NCBI GenBank assembly: GCA_018332375.1
Contig: BOPV01000001.1
Span: forward strand, 62,001-126,000
Direction: 5' to 3'
Length of the DNA stretch: 64,000 bases
Source: Roseiterribacter gracilis
GTDB lineage: Bacteria; Pseudomonadota; Alphaproteobacteria; BOG-932; Roseiterribacteraceae
The notes beneath the pieces are model-generated. The model had not been told where the DNA came from and did no database searches. It saw only the letters and a program-made list of their open reading frames with translations. The position numbers and the translations under genes were made by a program. This document shows positions 1 to 10,271 of this stretch, one piece after another (within the stretch, counting starts at the first letter, position 1; each line of letters opens with the position of its first letter).

Positions 1-2261
1 CCGTCGAAGGTCAGCCGCGCATTGTCGATCGTCTCGCCGTCGCTCGTGATCGTCGTGCGCGCGTCTGCCAGGCTGGGCAGCACGGTGCCGGTGATCAGGT
101 CGTACGCCGCTTTGGCGCCACTCGCAGTGCTGAGATCGATCCCGGCAATCGCACCGGCGACGCTGGTATTGAGATCGCCTTTGCGCACGTAGAGCTGCGT
201 GCCGCCGATGAAATTGTAGGCCTGGCTTCCGCCACCAACGAGCAGATTGTCGGCGTCGGTGCCGGACGTATTGATCAGGCCGCTGATCTTGTTCTGCAGA
301 TCGCTGACCTGGCTCGCGAGCGTCGCGTCGCCGCCGTTGGTGACTGCGCCCTGCGCCAAGGATTGCAATTGGCCGAGCAAGCTCCCGATTTGCGTCGCAC
401 GGCTAACGCTGTCGGCGACCGACTGGCTACCTTGTGCCAGTTGATTGGTATCGACCGTCACGGCAAAGCCGGCGCTCGTCGCGGCTTGCTGCACATAATT
501 CGCCTGGTTGCTGAGGCTCTTTGTCAGTGTGTCGAGCGACTGCTGCAACTGCTCGACCACGACCGAGCCGGAGAGGCTGTTGCTGGCCGAAAGCGCGTTG
601 ACGTTGGTTAGCTTGTCGCTGATCTGGCTGACCAGATCGAGCCCGTGAATCGACAGCGCAATGCCGCTTTCCGATCCATAGTCACCATTTCCGGTCAGCA
701 GATTGTCGGTGCCGCCGCCGCTGGTTTTGATCAGTGACTGAATGTCGGCCTTGAGCTGCTGCACGCTTTCATCGAGCGAATTGTGGTTGATCGGCAGGCC
801 ATTGGCGTCGAGCGTGCCCGTGCCGGTGTCCAACGCTGCGCCGAGCTGCGTCAGCTTGGCTGCGATCTGGTTGGCGCGTGACAGCGAGTCCTGCGCCGAC
901 GACGCGGCGCGATAGACCAGCGCCTGCTGCGCCGGGCCGATCGTCGGATCGACGTTTTCGAGCAGCGTGTTGTAGGTGCGCTGCTGCTGGTTGAGGAAAT
1001 CGGTGTTCGAAACCGACGAAGCCCGCGCGCCATCCAGATCGCTGGCAAGCGTGCCGGCGGGAACGTCGCCTTGATTCAACGCATCGAACTGCGCCTGCGC
1101 CGAATCGAGCGCCGTCTTGATCGACGTGAGATCGGTGCCCTGGAAACTGTAGCTGTGGCCCGGCGACGTCGTGATGGTGAGCGAGAAGCCGGCATTCTCG
1201 AGCAGATTCGACGGCGTTCCCGTCGCCGGGTCGAGATAGGTCGCGTTGTCGAGATTGTTCTTCAGCCGCGCGACCGTGTTGTCGAATTGCGTCTTGGTCG
1301 TCGCCAGATCCGCAGCGCTAAGGCCCGACGCTGACTGCACCAGTTGCCGCAACGCATCGATCGAGCTCGTGAGGTCCGACGTACGCGTCTTGGCCGCGTC
1401 GAGCAGGCCGCGCACCTGCGTCAATTGCGGAACGTAGTTATTCTGGTCGGCAATCTTGGCGGCGTTCGCGCCGCTGGGATCCCGGCGCAGCGCCAGCGCG
1501 TCATAGGCGCTTTTGAGCGTCGTCAGGCTGGACGAAAGATTGCTCACGACCGTGCTGGCCGAGCTCGACAGATTGGTCGCGTCGGTGATCTGCGCCTGAT
1601 CGTCGGTGGCGCTCTGAAACAGATCCGCGTTTTGCGCGATCGTATTCTGCAGCGATTTGAGGTTGAGCCTGCTGGTCAGGATCGCCGCTTGTTGATCGAC
1701 GTCGAGACCGGCAAATCCGCTGGGCAACTGCAGCGCCGTCTGCACGACGTCGCGCAACACGTTATCGCCCAGAATTTGAAACGGGCTGGTGACGTTGCCA
1801 ATGTTGCGGATGAAATAGGCGGCTTCGCGCAGCGCAGGATCCTGCGCACCGAGATTTTCTTCGAAGACGTTAGTTTCGTAGGTCTGGGTAAATTTAGCGA
1901 TGTACGCTTGATCTTTGAACCCGGCGGGCGGTCCGTTGAAGAAGCTGAGGTCTTTGACGATCTGGCTGAAGCGAGGATCGACCAGACGGTTGACCAGTGA
2001 CTGCGGATTGCTTGGATCCTGCGTCAGCAACGCGCGCAGACGCGCCGGATATTGCGCTTCGCTTTCGAGCCCGTAGGTCGTCAGCACGGTCTTGAGCAGC
2101 TTCGGATCCGACATAAGCTGATCGATCGAGGTGATCGTCGGTGCTTTGGTCGTGAAATAATCGACCGCGTCTTTGACCGATGGGGTTTGCGCGCTGCGGG
2201 TCAGTTGTTGCTGCTGATTGGCCAGCAACCCTTGCCAAGTCGCGATCGAAACTGACGACAC
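1..2261 (-). CDS. Giant DUF1217-family protein, copy 1 (C-terminus cut by window edge)
   Basis: I translated 753 codons; the 3' end lies outside the window. The start is GTG at 2261, with GAGGAG about seven bases upstream, and the protein begins MSSVSIATWQGLLANQQ. About residues 1-190 match the DUF1217 region and align closely with the next gene: both carry ALREAAYF(I/L)RNIGNVT followed by FQILGD.VLRDVV. The remainder is low-complexity, helix-forming, Ser/Thr/Ala/Gln-rich sequence with repeated 'G..DNLL.G' segments that recall the strand after the long helices of flagellins and hook-associated proteins. DUF1217 genes are known from alphaproteobacterial flagellar loci, so a flagellar structural or assembly role is plausible but inferred. 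No signal peptide or membrane segment is visible. Confidence 0.85.
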   Translation of the reverse strand, partial: MSSVSIATWQGLLANQQQQLTRSAQTPSVKDAVDYFTTKAPTITSIDQLMSDPKLLKTVLTTYGLESEAQYPARLRALLTQDPSNPQSLVNRLVDPRFSQIVKDLSFFNGPPAGFKDQAYIAKFTQTYETNVFEENLGAQDPALREAAYFIRNIGNVTSPFQILGDNVLRDVVQTALQLPSGFAGLDVDQQAAILTSRLNLKSLQNTIAQNADLFQSATDDQAQITDATNLSSSASTVVSNLSSSLTTLKSAYDALALRRDPSGANAAKIADQNNYVPQLTQVRGLLDAAKTRTSDLTSSIDALRQLVQSASGLSAADLATTKTQFDNTVARLKNNLDNATYLDPATGTPSNLLENAGFSLTITTSPGHSYSFQGTDLTSIKTALDSAQAQFDALNQGDVPAGTLASDLDGARASSVSNTDFLNQQQRTYNTLLENVDPTIGPAQQALVYRAASSAQDSLSRANQIAAKLTQLGAALDTGTGTLDANGLPINHNSLDESVQQLKADIQSLIKTSGGGTDNLLTGNGDYGSESGIALSIHGLDLVSQISDKLTNVNALSASNSLSGSVVVEQLQQSLDTLTKSLSNQANYVQQAATSAGFAVTVDTNQLAQGSQSVADSVSRATQIGSLLGQLQSLAQGAVTNGGDATLASQVSDLQNKISGLINTSGTDADNLLVGGGSQAYNFIGGTQLYVRKGDLNTSVAGAIAGIDLSTASGAKAAYDLITGTVLPSLADARTTITSDGETIDNARLTFD

Positions 2262-2403
2262 GGAAACGCTCCTCTGCGTGCGCCCGGAGAATACCGGGCA
2301 CACGCGGGCGTTCCTACGGCGCGTGTGTTACGCGCGGAAACCGTATGTTTCGCTTAAACGTTGGGCGAAGTTGCTCACAGAGCGGCAACCAGTCGTGCCT
2401 GCG

Positions 2404-5190
2404 TCAGATCAACAGATTGAGAATGCTGTTGGTGTTGGAGCTACCGCTCAGCAGGTCGGCCAGCGATTGATTGGCGCCGGTCGTCGTATCTGCGTTGAAG
2501 GCGAGGAACTGGTTGGCGATGAGCTTGGCTTTGGTCGTGCCGGTGTACGGGTTCGTCAGCTGCGCAGCTTCGGCTTTGGCCTTGGCAGTAAGCGTGTCCT
2601 GAACCTTGATTGAACCGAACTTCAACTGGCTGGCGTCGCCCGATAGGTCGATCGAAATGCTGGTCAGCGCCAGCAGCGAACTGTGAATGACGCTGAGCGG
2701 CGAGGTTGAGTTGGTCAGCAACGCAGTGACTGCGTTCTGCAGCCCCTTGGTGACGTTCTGGTCGAACTCGCCATGGCCGCTGATCGCGTACGTGCCGGGC
2801 GTGCTTTTGAGGAAGACCAGCGAGTCCGCCACCGAGGTCAGCAAATTTTTGCCGCTTACGGTCGCGGTCTGCACCTGCGTCGTGATGTTCGCGACGGCGG
2901 CCGTGAAGCGATCGTCCAGCGCTGCGCGCGGATCGAACGTCTTGCGTGCCGTATCGATCGTCGTCGAGCCCGTGGTGATGTCCAGCTTGGCATCGGCAAG
3001 CGCCGGCAACAGCGTGCTGTTGATCAGATCGATCGCGTTCTTTGCCGCCGTTGAGCTGCCCGTCGACGACAGGTCGATGCTGGCGAGCTGGCTCGTGATC
3101 GTATTTGCGAGGTCGCCTTTGGTGATGCCGAGTTGCGCGCCCGGAATGAAATTGTAGTTTTGCACACCGCCGCCGACCAACAGATTGTCCAGCCCGCTGC
3201 CTGGTGTGTTGATTGCGTCGGTGATGCTCTGAATCAATGCATCAGCGTCGACGCTGTTCTGGGCACTGCCGTCGCCGGCATTGAATGCCGACTGCGCCAA
3301 CGAGCGCAGCTGGCCGAGCAACGATCCGACTGTGGTTGCGCGCGAAAGACTGTCGGCTGCCGACTGTGTGCCAAGGCGCAACTGCGCGGTATCCGGCGTG
3401 ATCACGAACGGCGCGCTGGCCGCGGCCGACTGCACGTAGGCCGAGTCTGCCTTAATGATGTTGGTGCGCGACGCCAGATACGGGCGCAGCTCTTTCGAGA
3501 TCAGATCCGATCCGCTGGTTGCGTTCGCCACGGTGAACGCGTTCACGTCTTTCAAACGATCGCGCAGCTGCGTCAGAAGATCGGCGCCGCGAATCGACAG
3601 CGGAATGCCTTCTTCGGACCCGTAGCCGCCATCTGCGGTCAACAGATTGTCGGTCCCGCCGCCGTTGCCTTTGATCAGCGTCTCGATGTCAGCCTTGAGC
3701 TGCTGCACCTGCGTGTTGAGCTGCGCGTGATTGGCTGTTGGATCGATCGCGGTTTCGAGCGTCGCCTGCAGCGTGATGAGCTTGCTTGAAATCTTCGCGA
3801 TGCGCTGCAGCGCATCTTGCGTCGAGAAGTCGGCGCGGAAAATCAGCGACTGCTGCGAGGCGGAAATATTGGGATCGATCGTCGTCAGCGCCTGCGAGTA
3901 GATCCCGCCCTGCTGGGCGAGGAACGCCTGGCCGGCGACCGTGTCGGTCCGCGCGGTCGCGAGATTCGTCGCGGCATTCGGATCAATCGCGGTTCCGAAC
4001 GTCGTGGTCGTATCAAACGCCGACTTTGCGTTGCTCAGCCCATTTAGCACGGACGAGAGATCGGTGCTGTTGAAGGTCACGGTACCGGCCGGCAGGTTGA
4101 TCGCAATTGAAGCGGGCGTGCCCGCGATCAGCGACTCTGGATTGCCGTTGCTGGGATTGATGTACCCAGCCTTCACGAGGTTGTTCTGCAATCGCGTGAC
4201 GGTCGTATCGAATTCCGTCTTCAGCGCATCGAACGAAGCCTGATCCGTCGTCGTCGGCGCCGCAGTGATGATCTGCTGCAACCGGTCGATTGAACTCGGA
4301 ATATCGGCGATACGCGCATTGGCGGAATCGAGCAGGCCACGCACGCGCGCCAAGTCGGCGACGAAGCCGTTCTGCTGGGTGATCTTGGCTGCGTTGACGC
4401 CAAGAGGGTCCTGCCGAGCAGCGAGCGCCTTGTACGCGTTCTCGATGTCGGTGAATTCGCTGCTGACGCTCTTCACCACCGCGCTGGCCGCCTGGGACAG
4501 CTTGGTGACGTCCGTGATTTTGACGTTGTCGGCGTTTGCGTCGGAGAAGAGCTGCGCGTTCTTAGCCAGCGTGCCTTGCAGGTCTTTCAGATTCAGGCGC
4601 TGCTTGATGATCGCGGCTTGTTTTTCGATGTCCAGGGTCCCGAACTGGTCTGGCAGCTGCAGCGCCTTGAACACTACGTCGCGCAACACCCTGTCGCCCA
4701 GAATCTGGAAGACGTCGGTCACGTTGCCGATGTTGCGCAGGAAGTACGCGGCTTCGCGCAGCGCCGGGTCCTGATTGCCAAGATTCTTTTCGTAGGTGTT
4801 CTGCGCGAAGGTCTGCGCCAGCTTATCGGCGTATTTCGGATCCTGCAGATTGCCCGGCGCGCCGGCGGAGAAACTCAGGTCGACGACAAATTTCGTATAG
4901 CGTGAATCGATCAGGCGATTGACCAGCGACTTCGGATCTTTGGGATCCTGCGTGAGCAGCGCTTTGATCTTCGCCGGATATTGCGCGTCCGCTTCGAGCC
5001 CGTACGTCGTCAGGATCGTGCCCAGCAGCTTCTTGTCTTTGAGAAGCTGGTCGACGTTCTGGATCTTGGGCGCGTTCTTGCGGAAATAGTCGATCGCGCC
5101 TTTGACGGCAGGCGAGTTCGCACTCCGCGCCAGCAGTGTCTGCTGGTTCTTCAGAATGCCCTGCCAATTGGCGACGGAAATTGCGCTCAC
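2404..5190 (-). CDS. Giant DUF1217-family protein, copy 2 (928 aa)
   Basis: The start is GTG at 5190, supported by homology of the first residues (MSAISVANWQG) with copy 1. DUF1217 spans about residues 1-200, with the signature ALREAAYFLRNIGNVT and ILGDRVLRDVV. The long body (about 200-928) is rich in Ala, Ser, Thr and Gln with predicted helical stretches. It contains two 'DNLL' segments, one following QQLKADIETLIKG and one following ADALIQSITDAIN, each resembling the end of a flagellin D1 helix. The gene lies 142 bp upstream of copy 1 on the same strand, so the pair looks like a tandem duplication and probable operon. Unlike most flagellar genes it sits directly downstream of rnr, with no recognisable flagellar gene in view. 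The function is unknown. Confidence 0.9.
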   Translation of the reverse strand: MSAISVANWQGILKNQQTLLARSANSPAVKGAIDYFRKNAPKIQNVDQLLKDKKLLGTILTTYGLEADAQYPAKIKALLTQDPKDPKSLVNRLIDSRYTKFVVDLSFSAGAPGNLQDPKYADKLAQTFAQNTYEKNLGNQDPALREAAYFLRNIGNVTDVFQILGDRVLRDVVFKALQLPDQFGTLDIEKQAAIIKQRLNLKDLQGTLAKNAQLFSDANADNVKITDVTKLSQAASAVVKSVSSEFTDIENAYKALAARQDPLGVNAAKITQQNGFVADLARVRGLLDSANARIADIPSSIDRLQQIITAAPTTTDQASFDALKTEFDTTVTRLQNNLVKAGYINPSNGNPESLIAGTPASIAINLPAGTVTFNSTDLSSVLNGLSNAKSAFDTTTTFGTAIDPNAATNLATARTDTVAGQAFLAQQGGIYSQALTTIDPNISASQQSLIFRADFSTQDALQRIAKISSKLITLQATLETAIDPTANHAQLNTQVQQLKADIETLIKGNGGGTDNLLTADGGYGSEEGIPLSIRGADLLTQLRDRLKDVNAFTVANATSGSDLISKELRPYLASRTNIIKADSAYVQSAAASAPFVITPDTAQLRLGTQSAADSLSRATTVGSLLGQLRSLAQSAFNAGDGSAQNSVDADALIQSITDAINTPGSGLDNLLVGGGVQNYNFIPGAQLGITKGDLANTITSQLASIDLSSTGSSTAAKNAIDLINSTLLPALADAKLDITTGSTTIDTARKTFDPRAALDDRFTAAVANITTQVQTATVSGKNLLTSVADSLVFLKSTPGTYAISGHGEFDQNVTKGLQNAVTALLTNSTSPLSVIHSSLLALTSISIDLSGDASQLKFGSIKVQDTLTAKAKAEAAQLTNPYTGTTKAKLIANQFLAFNADTTTGANQSLADLLSGSSNTNSILNLLI

Positions 5191-5325
5191 GGTCGTTCTG
5201 TCCCGTTGTCTCAGGCGGTTTCTCCCGCCGACGCAAGAATAGCGCCAGTTACACCCTGAATGAAAGCAAAGGCTTGTTACCGTGCCCGCCTGGCAAGCTG
5301 GCGTTAGGAGGAAATTCTTGCCGCT

Positions 5326-7557
5326 CTAGCGGCGATGCTTGCCGGGGCGATATGGCCGGCCAGGCCGCTCCCGCTGGACGGGAGAATCGGGATCGTCGAC
5401 CAGCCGGAACAGAGTCGAGCCCGCAATCGGGTCGGCCTCGACCACCCGGGCCAGCACCCGGTCGCCCAGGCGCCAGACCCGGCCCGACCGCCTTCCGACC
5501 AGGCGATGCTGGGGCTCGTCATGGATCCAGAGGTCATTGGGCTCGAGGGTGCGGATCGGCACCAGCCCGTCGGCGCCGCTCTGATCCAAGGTCACGAACA
5601 GGCCGAACCGCGTCACGCCGTTGATCCGACCGGGGAAGGTGGCGCCGACATGGTCGGAGAGGAACGAGGCGACATAGCGATCGATCGCGTCGCGTTCGGC
5701 CGATGCTGCGGTTCGTTCGGTTTCCGAAATATGGGTCGAGATTTCTTCGAGCTTCTCGCGCTCATTGTCCGACAGGCCGCCGGGCCCAAGCCCGTACGCG
5801 CGCACCAGCGAACGATGCACGAGCAAATCGGCATAGCGCCGGATCGGCGAGGTGAAATGCGCGTAGCGCGGCAGCGCCAAACCGAAATGGCCGAGATTGG
5901 TCGGGCTGTACGCGGCCTGCGCCTGCGATCGGAGCACGAGCGAATTGATCAACTCGGCTTCGGGGCGCTCGGCTGCGCGCTGCAAGAGCTGCGTCAGATG
6001 TTTGGGGCGGATCACTTGCCCCTTCGACAATTTCAGATCGGCACCGATGCCGGCGAGAAACTGCCGTAGCGCATCCAACTTCGCGCCGTCGGGCGCGTCA
6101 TGCACGCGATAGACGCACGGTGCGTGTTTGGCTTCGAGCGCTTCTGCCGCCGCGACGTTGGCGGTGATCATGAATTCTTCGATGAGCTTGTGGCTGTCGA
6201 GCCGTTCGCGCGGCGCGATTTCGGCAACGCGGCCGTCTTCGCCGAGTTTGACTTTGCGCTCGGGAATTTCGAGTTCCAGCGTGCCGCGCTTGGCGCGCGC
6301 GTCCGACAGCGCGCGGAACGCGCCGTAGAGCGGCTGGATCACCGGTTTCAGCAACGGGCCCGTCGTGTCGTCGGTGCGCCCGTCCTGCGCCGCCTGCACC
6401 TGTTCGTAGGTCAGGCGTGCGGCAGATCGCATCAAGCCGCGGAACAGGCGATGGCCGCGCAGATTCCCGCGGGCATCGATCCACAGATGAAAACCAAGAC
6501 AGCCGCGCGGCTCGCCAGGCACAAGCGAACACAGGCCGTTCGACAGACGCTCGGGCAACATCGGCACGACGCGGTCGGGGAAATAGACCGAGTTGCCGCG
6601 CTCGCTTGCATCGCGATCGAGCGGTGTGCCGGGCTGGACGTAATACGACACGTCGGCGATCGCGACGATCAGATGCCAGCCGCCGGGATTTTGCGGATCG
6701 GGATCTGCCTCGGCCCATACCGCATCGTCGAAATCGCGCGCGTCAGCGCCGTCGATCGTCACCAGCGGAATGTCGCGTACGTCTTCGCGTCCGCTGAGAT
6801 CCGGGACCGTCGCTTCCTTGGCCTGTTGCAGCGACGCTTCCGAGAAGACGGTCGGAATCTGTTTCGAGTGAATGACGATCAGGCTGATGGCGCGCGCATC
6901 GGACGTTTCGCCGACCACTTCGACGACCTTGCCCTGGCGCAGGCCGAGACGCGTTGCGGGCAGAATGTCGGCGACCACGATGTCGCCGTTCTTGGCGCCG
7001 CCGCTATTGGCCGGCAAGACCGCAAGATCATGGCGCGCGCGTTTGTCGGTTGGCCGAATGCGTGCGCCGCTCGGCGTGTTCTCGAAGACGCCGACCATGC
7101 GCGTCGCTTCTTCGCGATCGATCTTGCGCAGGATCTTGACCGTCCAGCGCGTCGCGTCGAGACGCTTCAATTCGGCCAGCGCGCGATCGCCGACCGCCAG
7201 TGCGGGCGTGTGATGCTTCCGGTCCAGCGCAACGCGCGCCACGGGGGCGGGGCCGTCGCCGCTCCATTCGATCGGACGCGCGCGCAAACCGCCTTCGTCA
7301 TCCAGCTTGATGATCTCGACGATGCCGACGGTCTGGATCGCGCCTTTCTGGCCGACGCGCTTGCCGCGACCGCGATCGATCGCGCCTTCGCGCTCGAGCT
7401 GCGCCAGCAGCGCTTTCAGCTCGATGCGCTGATCGCCTTTGATGTTGAAGGCGCGCGCGATTTCGCGGCGGCCGACATGGCCTTCGTTGTCGCGCAGAAA
7501 AGCGAGGATCGCCTCGCGCGTCGGGAACGGAGCTTCGCGCTTGGGCCCGCGCGTCAA
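5326..7557 (-). CDS. rnr: Ribonuclease R
   Basis: A 743-residue 3'-5' exoribonuclease of the RNB family, which degrades structured RNA and takes part in rRNA and mRNA quality control in the cytoplasm. An N-terminal winged-helix region (about 1-70, TREAILAFLRDNEGHVGRRE) is followed by cold-shock-like segments. The catalytic RNB domain carries the metal-binding run DGADARDFDDAVW. A C-terminal S1 domain (GRINGVTRFGLFVTLDQSGADGLV) closes the protein. The start is a TTG whose bases overlap the topA stop (TTGA at 7557-7554), so translation is probably coupled to topA. The length is typical for alphaproteobacterial RNase R, and the tail after S1 is short and basic. Confidence 0.97.
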   Translation of the reverse strand: MTRGPKREAPFPTREAILAFLRDNEGHVGRREIARAFNIKGDQRIELKALLAQLEREGAIDRGRGKRVGQKGAIQTVGIVEIIKLDDEGGLRARPIEWSGDGPAPVARVALDRKHHTPALAVGDRALAELKRLDATRWTVKILRKIDREEATRMVGVFENTPSGARIRPTDKRARHDLAVLPANSGGAKNGDIVVADILPATRLGLRQGKVVEVVGETSDARAISLIVIHSKQIPTVFSEASLQQAKEATVPDLSGREDVRDIPLVTIDGADARDFDDAVWAEADPDPQNPGGWHLIVAIADVSYYVQPGTPLDRDASERGNSVYFPDRVVPMLPERLSNGLCSLVPGEPRGCLGFHLWIDARGNLRGHRLFRGLMRSAARLTYEQVQAAQDGRTDDTTGPLLKPVIQPLYGAFRALSDARAKRGTLELEIPERKVKLGEDGRVAEIAPRERLDSHKLIEEFMITANVAAAEALEAKHAPCVYRVHDAPDGAKLDALRQFLAGIGADLKLSKGQVIRPKHLTQLLQRAAERPEAELINSLVLRSQAQAAYSPTNLGHFGLALPRYAHFTSPIRRYADLLVHRSLVRAYGLGPGGLSDNEREKLEEISTHISETERTAASAERDAIDRYVASFLSDHVGATFPGRINGVTRFGLFVTLDQSGADGLVPIRTLEPNDLWIHDEPQHRLVGRRSGRVWRLGDRVLARVVEADPIAGSTLFRLVDDPDSPVQRERPGRPYRPGKHRR

Positions 7558-10232
7558 CTCTTGGCTTTCTTGGCGGCCGTCTTCTTCGCTGCCGTCTTTT
7601 TTGCGGTGCTTTTCTTGTCTGCAGCTTTCTTCGCCGGCGCAGTCTTCTTCGCCGGCGCCGCGTCTTTCTTCGGTGCAGCCGCTTTCTTCGCAGCCGGCTT
7701 TGCTTTGCCCGGCTTGGCTTTCGCGGCCAGCAGCGGCAAGGCGCCGTCCAAGGTTGCTTCTTCGACCGTCACGCCGCGCGGCAGCGAGGCCATCGTCTTG
7801 CCGTGCTTCACATACGGACCGTAGCGGCCGCTATGCAGCGTCACCGGCACTTGGTCGTCGGGATGCAGGCCAAGCTCGCGCAACTGACCGCGCCCAGCGC
7901 CTTTGGCGCCCGCATTTGCCAGCAGCTCAATCGCGCGGTTCATGCCGATCGTCAGCACGTCGTCGCCGGCGGTCAGCGATTTGTAGACGGGGCCGCGTTT
8001 CACATACGGGCCAAAGCGGCCGATGCCGGCGGTGATTTCTTCGTTCGTGTTCGGATCGGTGCCGACCGGACGCGGCAGCGCCAGCAACGACAGCGCCTTC
8101 TCGAGATCGACGTCGGCAGCCGGAAGACCTTTGGGCAACGAAGCGCGCTTGGGCTTCGGTGCTTTCTTGTCTTCTTTGTTGGCTTCGCCGAGCTGCACGT
8201 ACGAGCCGTACGGCCCGCGGCGCAGCGTGACCATCAAACCGCTCGCCGGATCGGTGCCGAGTTCGCGGCTTGCCGGCTGATCCGCATCGCCGCCTTCGCC
8301 GTTCGGCACGACCAACGGACGCGTGAAGTTGCACTCGGGATAATTCGAGCAGCCCACGAAGGCGCCGAACTTGCCGAGCTTCAGCGACAGACGACCGGTG
8401 CCGCATGTCGGGCACACGCGCGGATCGCGTGCACCTTCGGCTTGCGGGAAGAGATGCGGGCCTAGCTCTTCGTCGAGCGCCGAGATGACATCGCTGATCT
8501 TGAGATCTTTGGTCTCGCCGATCGCAGCCGAGAACGCAGTCCAGAATTCGCGCAGCAGCTTCTTCCAGTCGAGCTCGCCGGCCGAAATCGAATCCAGCTT
8601 GCCTTCGAGATCGGCGGTGAAGTCGTAGGCGACATAGGTCGGGAAGAAGTTTTCCAGGAAGGCGGTGACAAGCCGGCCGCGATCGGTCGGCTGGAACCGC
8701 TTCTTGTCGAGCGTGACGTACTGGCGATCCTGCAGCACCTGCATGATCGACGCGTAGGTCGACGGACGGCCGATGCCGAGTTCTTCCAGACGCTTCACCA
8801 GCGACGCTTCGCTGAAGCGCGGCGGCGGCTGGGTGAAATGCTGTTCCGGTTTGACCTCGCCGCGTTTGACCGCGTCGCCTTTTTCCATCGGCGGCAGGCG
8901 ACGGCTTTCTTCTTCGTCGGCGCCTTCAACTGGATCGTCGCGATCTTCGCGATAGAGCGTAAGGAAACCGTCGAACACCAAGGTCTGGCCGGTGGCGCGC
9001 AGGCTGATCTTGCCATCCGCCGACGGAATGTCGACCGCGACCTGATCGAACACGGCGCTTTCCATCTGCGACGCGACGGTGCGCTTCCAGATCAGCTCGT
9101 ACAGGCGCGCAGCGTCCGCATCGAGATAGCGCGCAACGTCCTGCGGACGGCGCGACAGATCGGTCGGGCGAATCGCTTCGTGCGCTTCTTGCGCATTCTT
9201 GGCGGTGCTTTTGTAGACGCGCGGCTGGGCCGGGACGTATTTGTCGCCGTATTCTTTGCCGATCAAGCCGCGTGCCTGGCTGATCGCTTCGCCCGACAAG
9301 GTCACACCGTCGGTACGCATATAGGTGATCAGGCCGACCGTTTCGCCGCCGATCTCGACGCCTTCGTAGAGACCCTGCGCGGTGCGCATCGTCTTGGTCG
9401 CGCTAAGGCCGAGCTTGCGCGACGCCTCCATCTGCAGAGTCGAGGTGATGAACGGCGGGTAGGGGTTGCGGCGCTGTTGTTTGCGCTCGACCGACCCGAC
9501 TTTGAAATTGCCGGCTTCGATGCGGCGCGCTGCGTCGCGCGCGGCCGCTTCGTTGGGCAGCGCGAATTTGTCGAGCTTCTTGCCGTCGAGTTCGGTCAGG
9601 CGGGCGACGAACGTGCCCTTGTCCGTCGAAGCTTCGACTTCGATCGTCCAATATTCCTGCGGCTTGAACGACTCGATCTCTTGTTCGCGCTGGCAGATCA
9701 GGCGCAGCGCGACCGACTGCACGCGGCCGGCAGACTTCGAGCCCGGCAGCTTGCGCCACAGAACCGGCGACAGGGTGAAGCCGACGAGATAATCGAGCGC
9801 GCGACGCGCCAGATAGGCGTCGATCAGCGGGCGATCGAGTTGGCGCGGGTGCGTGAACGCTTCCTGCACCGCACGCTTGGTGATTTCGTTGAAGGTGACG
9901 CGCTGCACGTCGCGGGTCTCGAGCAGCTTCTTGCTGCGCAAGATTTCCTGGACGTGCCACGAGATCGCTTCGCCTTCGCGATCCGGATCGGTTGCGAGAA
10001 AGACGTGGTCGGCGGCTTTGACCGCTTTGGCGATGGCGTCGACATTCTTGCCGGCGCGGTCGCCAAGCTCCCAGTCCATCGCGAAATCTTCGTCGGGACG
10101 TACCGAGCCGTCGCGCGCAGGTAGGTCGCGCACATGGCCATAGCTGGCCAGCACGACGAAATCATCACCGAGATATTTGTTGATCGTCTTCGCTTTGGCG
10201 GGCGACTCGACGATGACGACGTTCTTGCTCAA
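7554..10232 (-). CDS. topA: DNA topoisomerase I
   Basis: Type IA topoisomerase of 892 residues that relaxes negative supercoils. The Toprim domain at the N-terminus shows VVIVESPAKAKT and TDPDREGE. The catalytic tyrosine is Y304 in LITYMRTDGV. A Cys4 zinc finger (CPTC...CSNYPEC) lies near residue 600, followed by topoisomerase C-terminal repeats (GRFGPYVKRG, SGRYGPYVKHG). The last 55 residues or so are a Lys/Ala tail of repeated KKTAA-type units, a DNA-binding extension common in high-GC bacteria. The start is TTG with AAGGA seven bases upstream. The gene is followed directly by rnr with a 4-nt overlap and preceded by dprA 39 bp upstream. Confidence 0.97.
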   Translation of the reverse strand: MSKNVVIVESPAKAKTINKYLGDDFVVLASYGHVRDLPARDGSVRPDEDFAMDWELGDRAGKNVDAIAKAVKAADHVFLATDPDREGEAISWHVQEILRSKKLLETRDVQRVTFNEITKRAVQEAFTHPRQLDRPLIDAYLARRALDYLVGFTLSPVLWRKLPGSKSAGRVQSVALRLICQREQEIESFKPQEYWTIEVEASTDKGTFVARLTELDGKKLDKFALPNEAAARDAARRIEAGNFKVGSVERKQQRRNPYPPFITSTLQMEASRKLGLSATKTMRTAQGLYEGVEIGGETVGLITYMRTDGVTLSGEAISQARGLIGKEYGDKYVPAQPRVYKSTAKNAQEAHEAIRPTDLSRRPQDVARYLDADAARLYELIWKRTVASQMESAVFDQVAVDIPSADGKISLRATGQTLVFDGFLTLYREDRDDPVEGADEEESRRLPPMEKGDAVKRGEVKPEQHFTQPPPRFSEASLVKRLEELGIGRPSTYASIMQVLQDRQYVTLDKKRFQPTDRGRLVTAFLENFFPTYVAYDFTADLEGKLDSISAGELDWKKLLREFWTAFSAAIGETKDLKISDVISALDEELGPHLFPQAEGARDPRVCPTCGTGRLSLKLGKFGAFVGCSNYPECNFTRPLVVPNGEGGDADQPASRELGTDPASGLMVTLRRGPYGSYVQLGEANKEDKKAPKPKRASLPKGLPAADVDLEKALSLLALPRPVGTDPNTNEEITAGIGRFGPYVKRGPVYKSLTAGDDVLTIGMNRAIELLANAGAKGAGRGQLRELGLHPDDQVPVTLHSGRYGPYVKHGKTMASLPRGVTVEEATLDGALPLLAAKAKPGKAKPAAKKAAAPKKDAAPAKKTAPAKKAADKKSTAKKTAAKKTAAKKAKS

Positions 10233-10271
10233 GCGAGTCCTTATATCTGCTCTCAGGGCTGTAGCCCGTCG

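Noticed and set aside
1..5190. CRISPR or tandem DNA repeat behind the similar blocks of the two DUF1217 genes
   Set aside because: The similarity is at protein level between paralogues; no exact short repeats with spacers are present.
6100..7824. 574-codon plus-strand frame opposite rnr and topA
   Set aside because: Runs across two well-supported genes on the other strand and shows no family features.
8838..10124. 428-codon plus-strand frame opposite topA
   Set aside because: Shadow of topA, whose motifs and Tyr304 are unambiguous.
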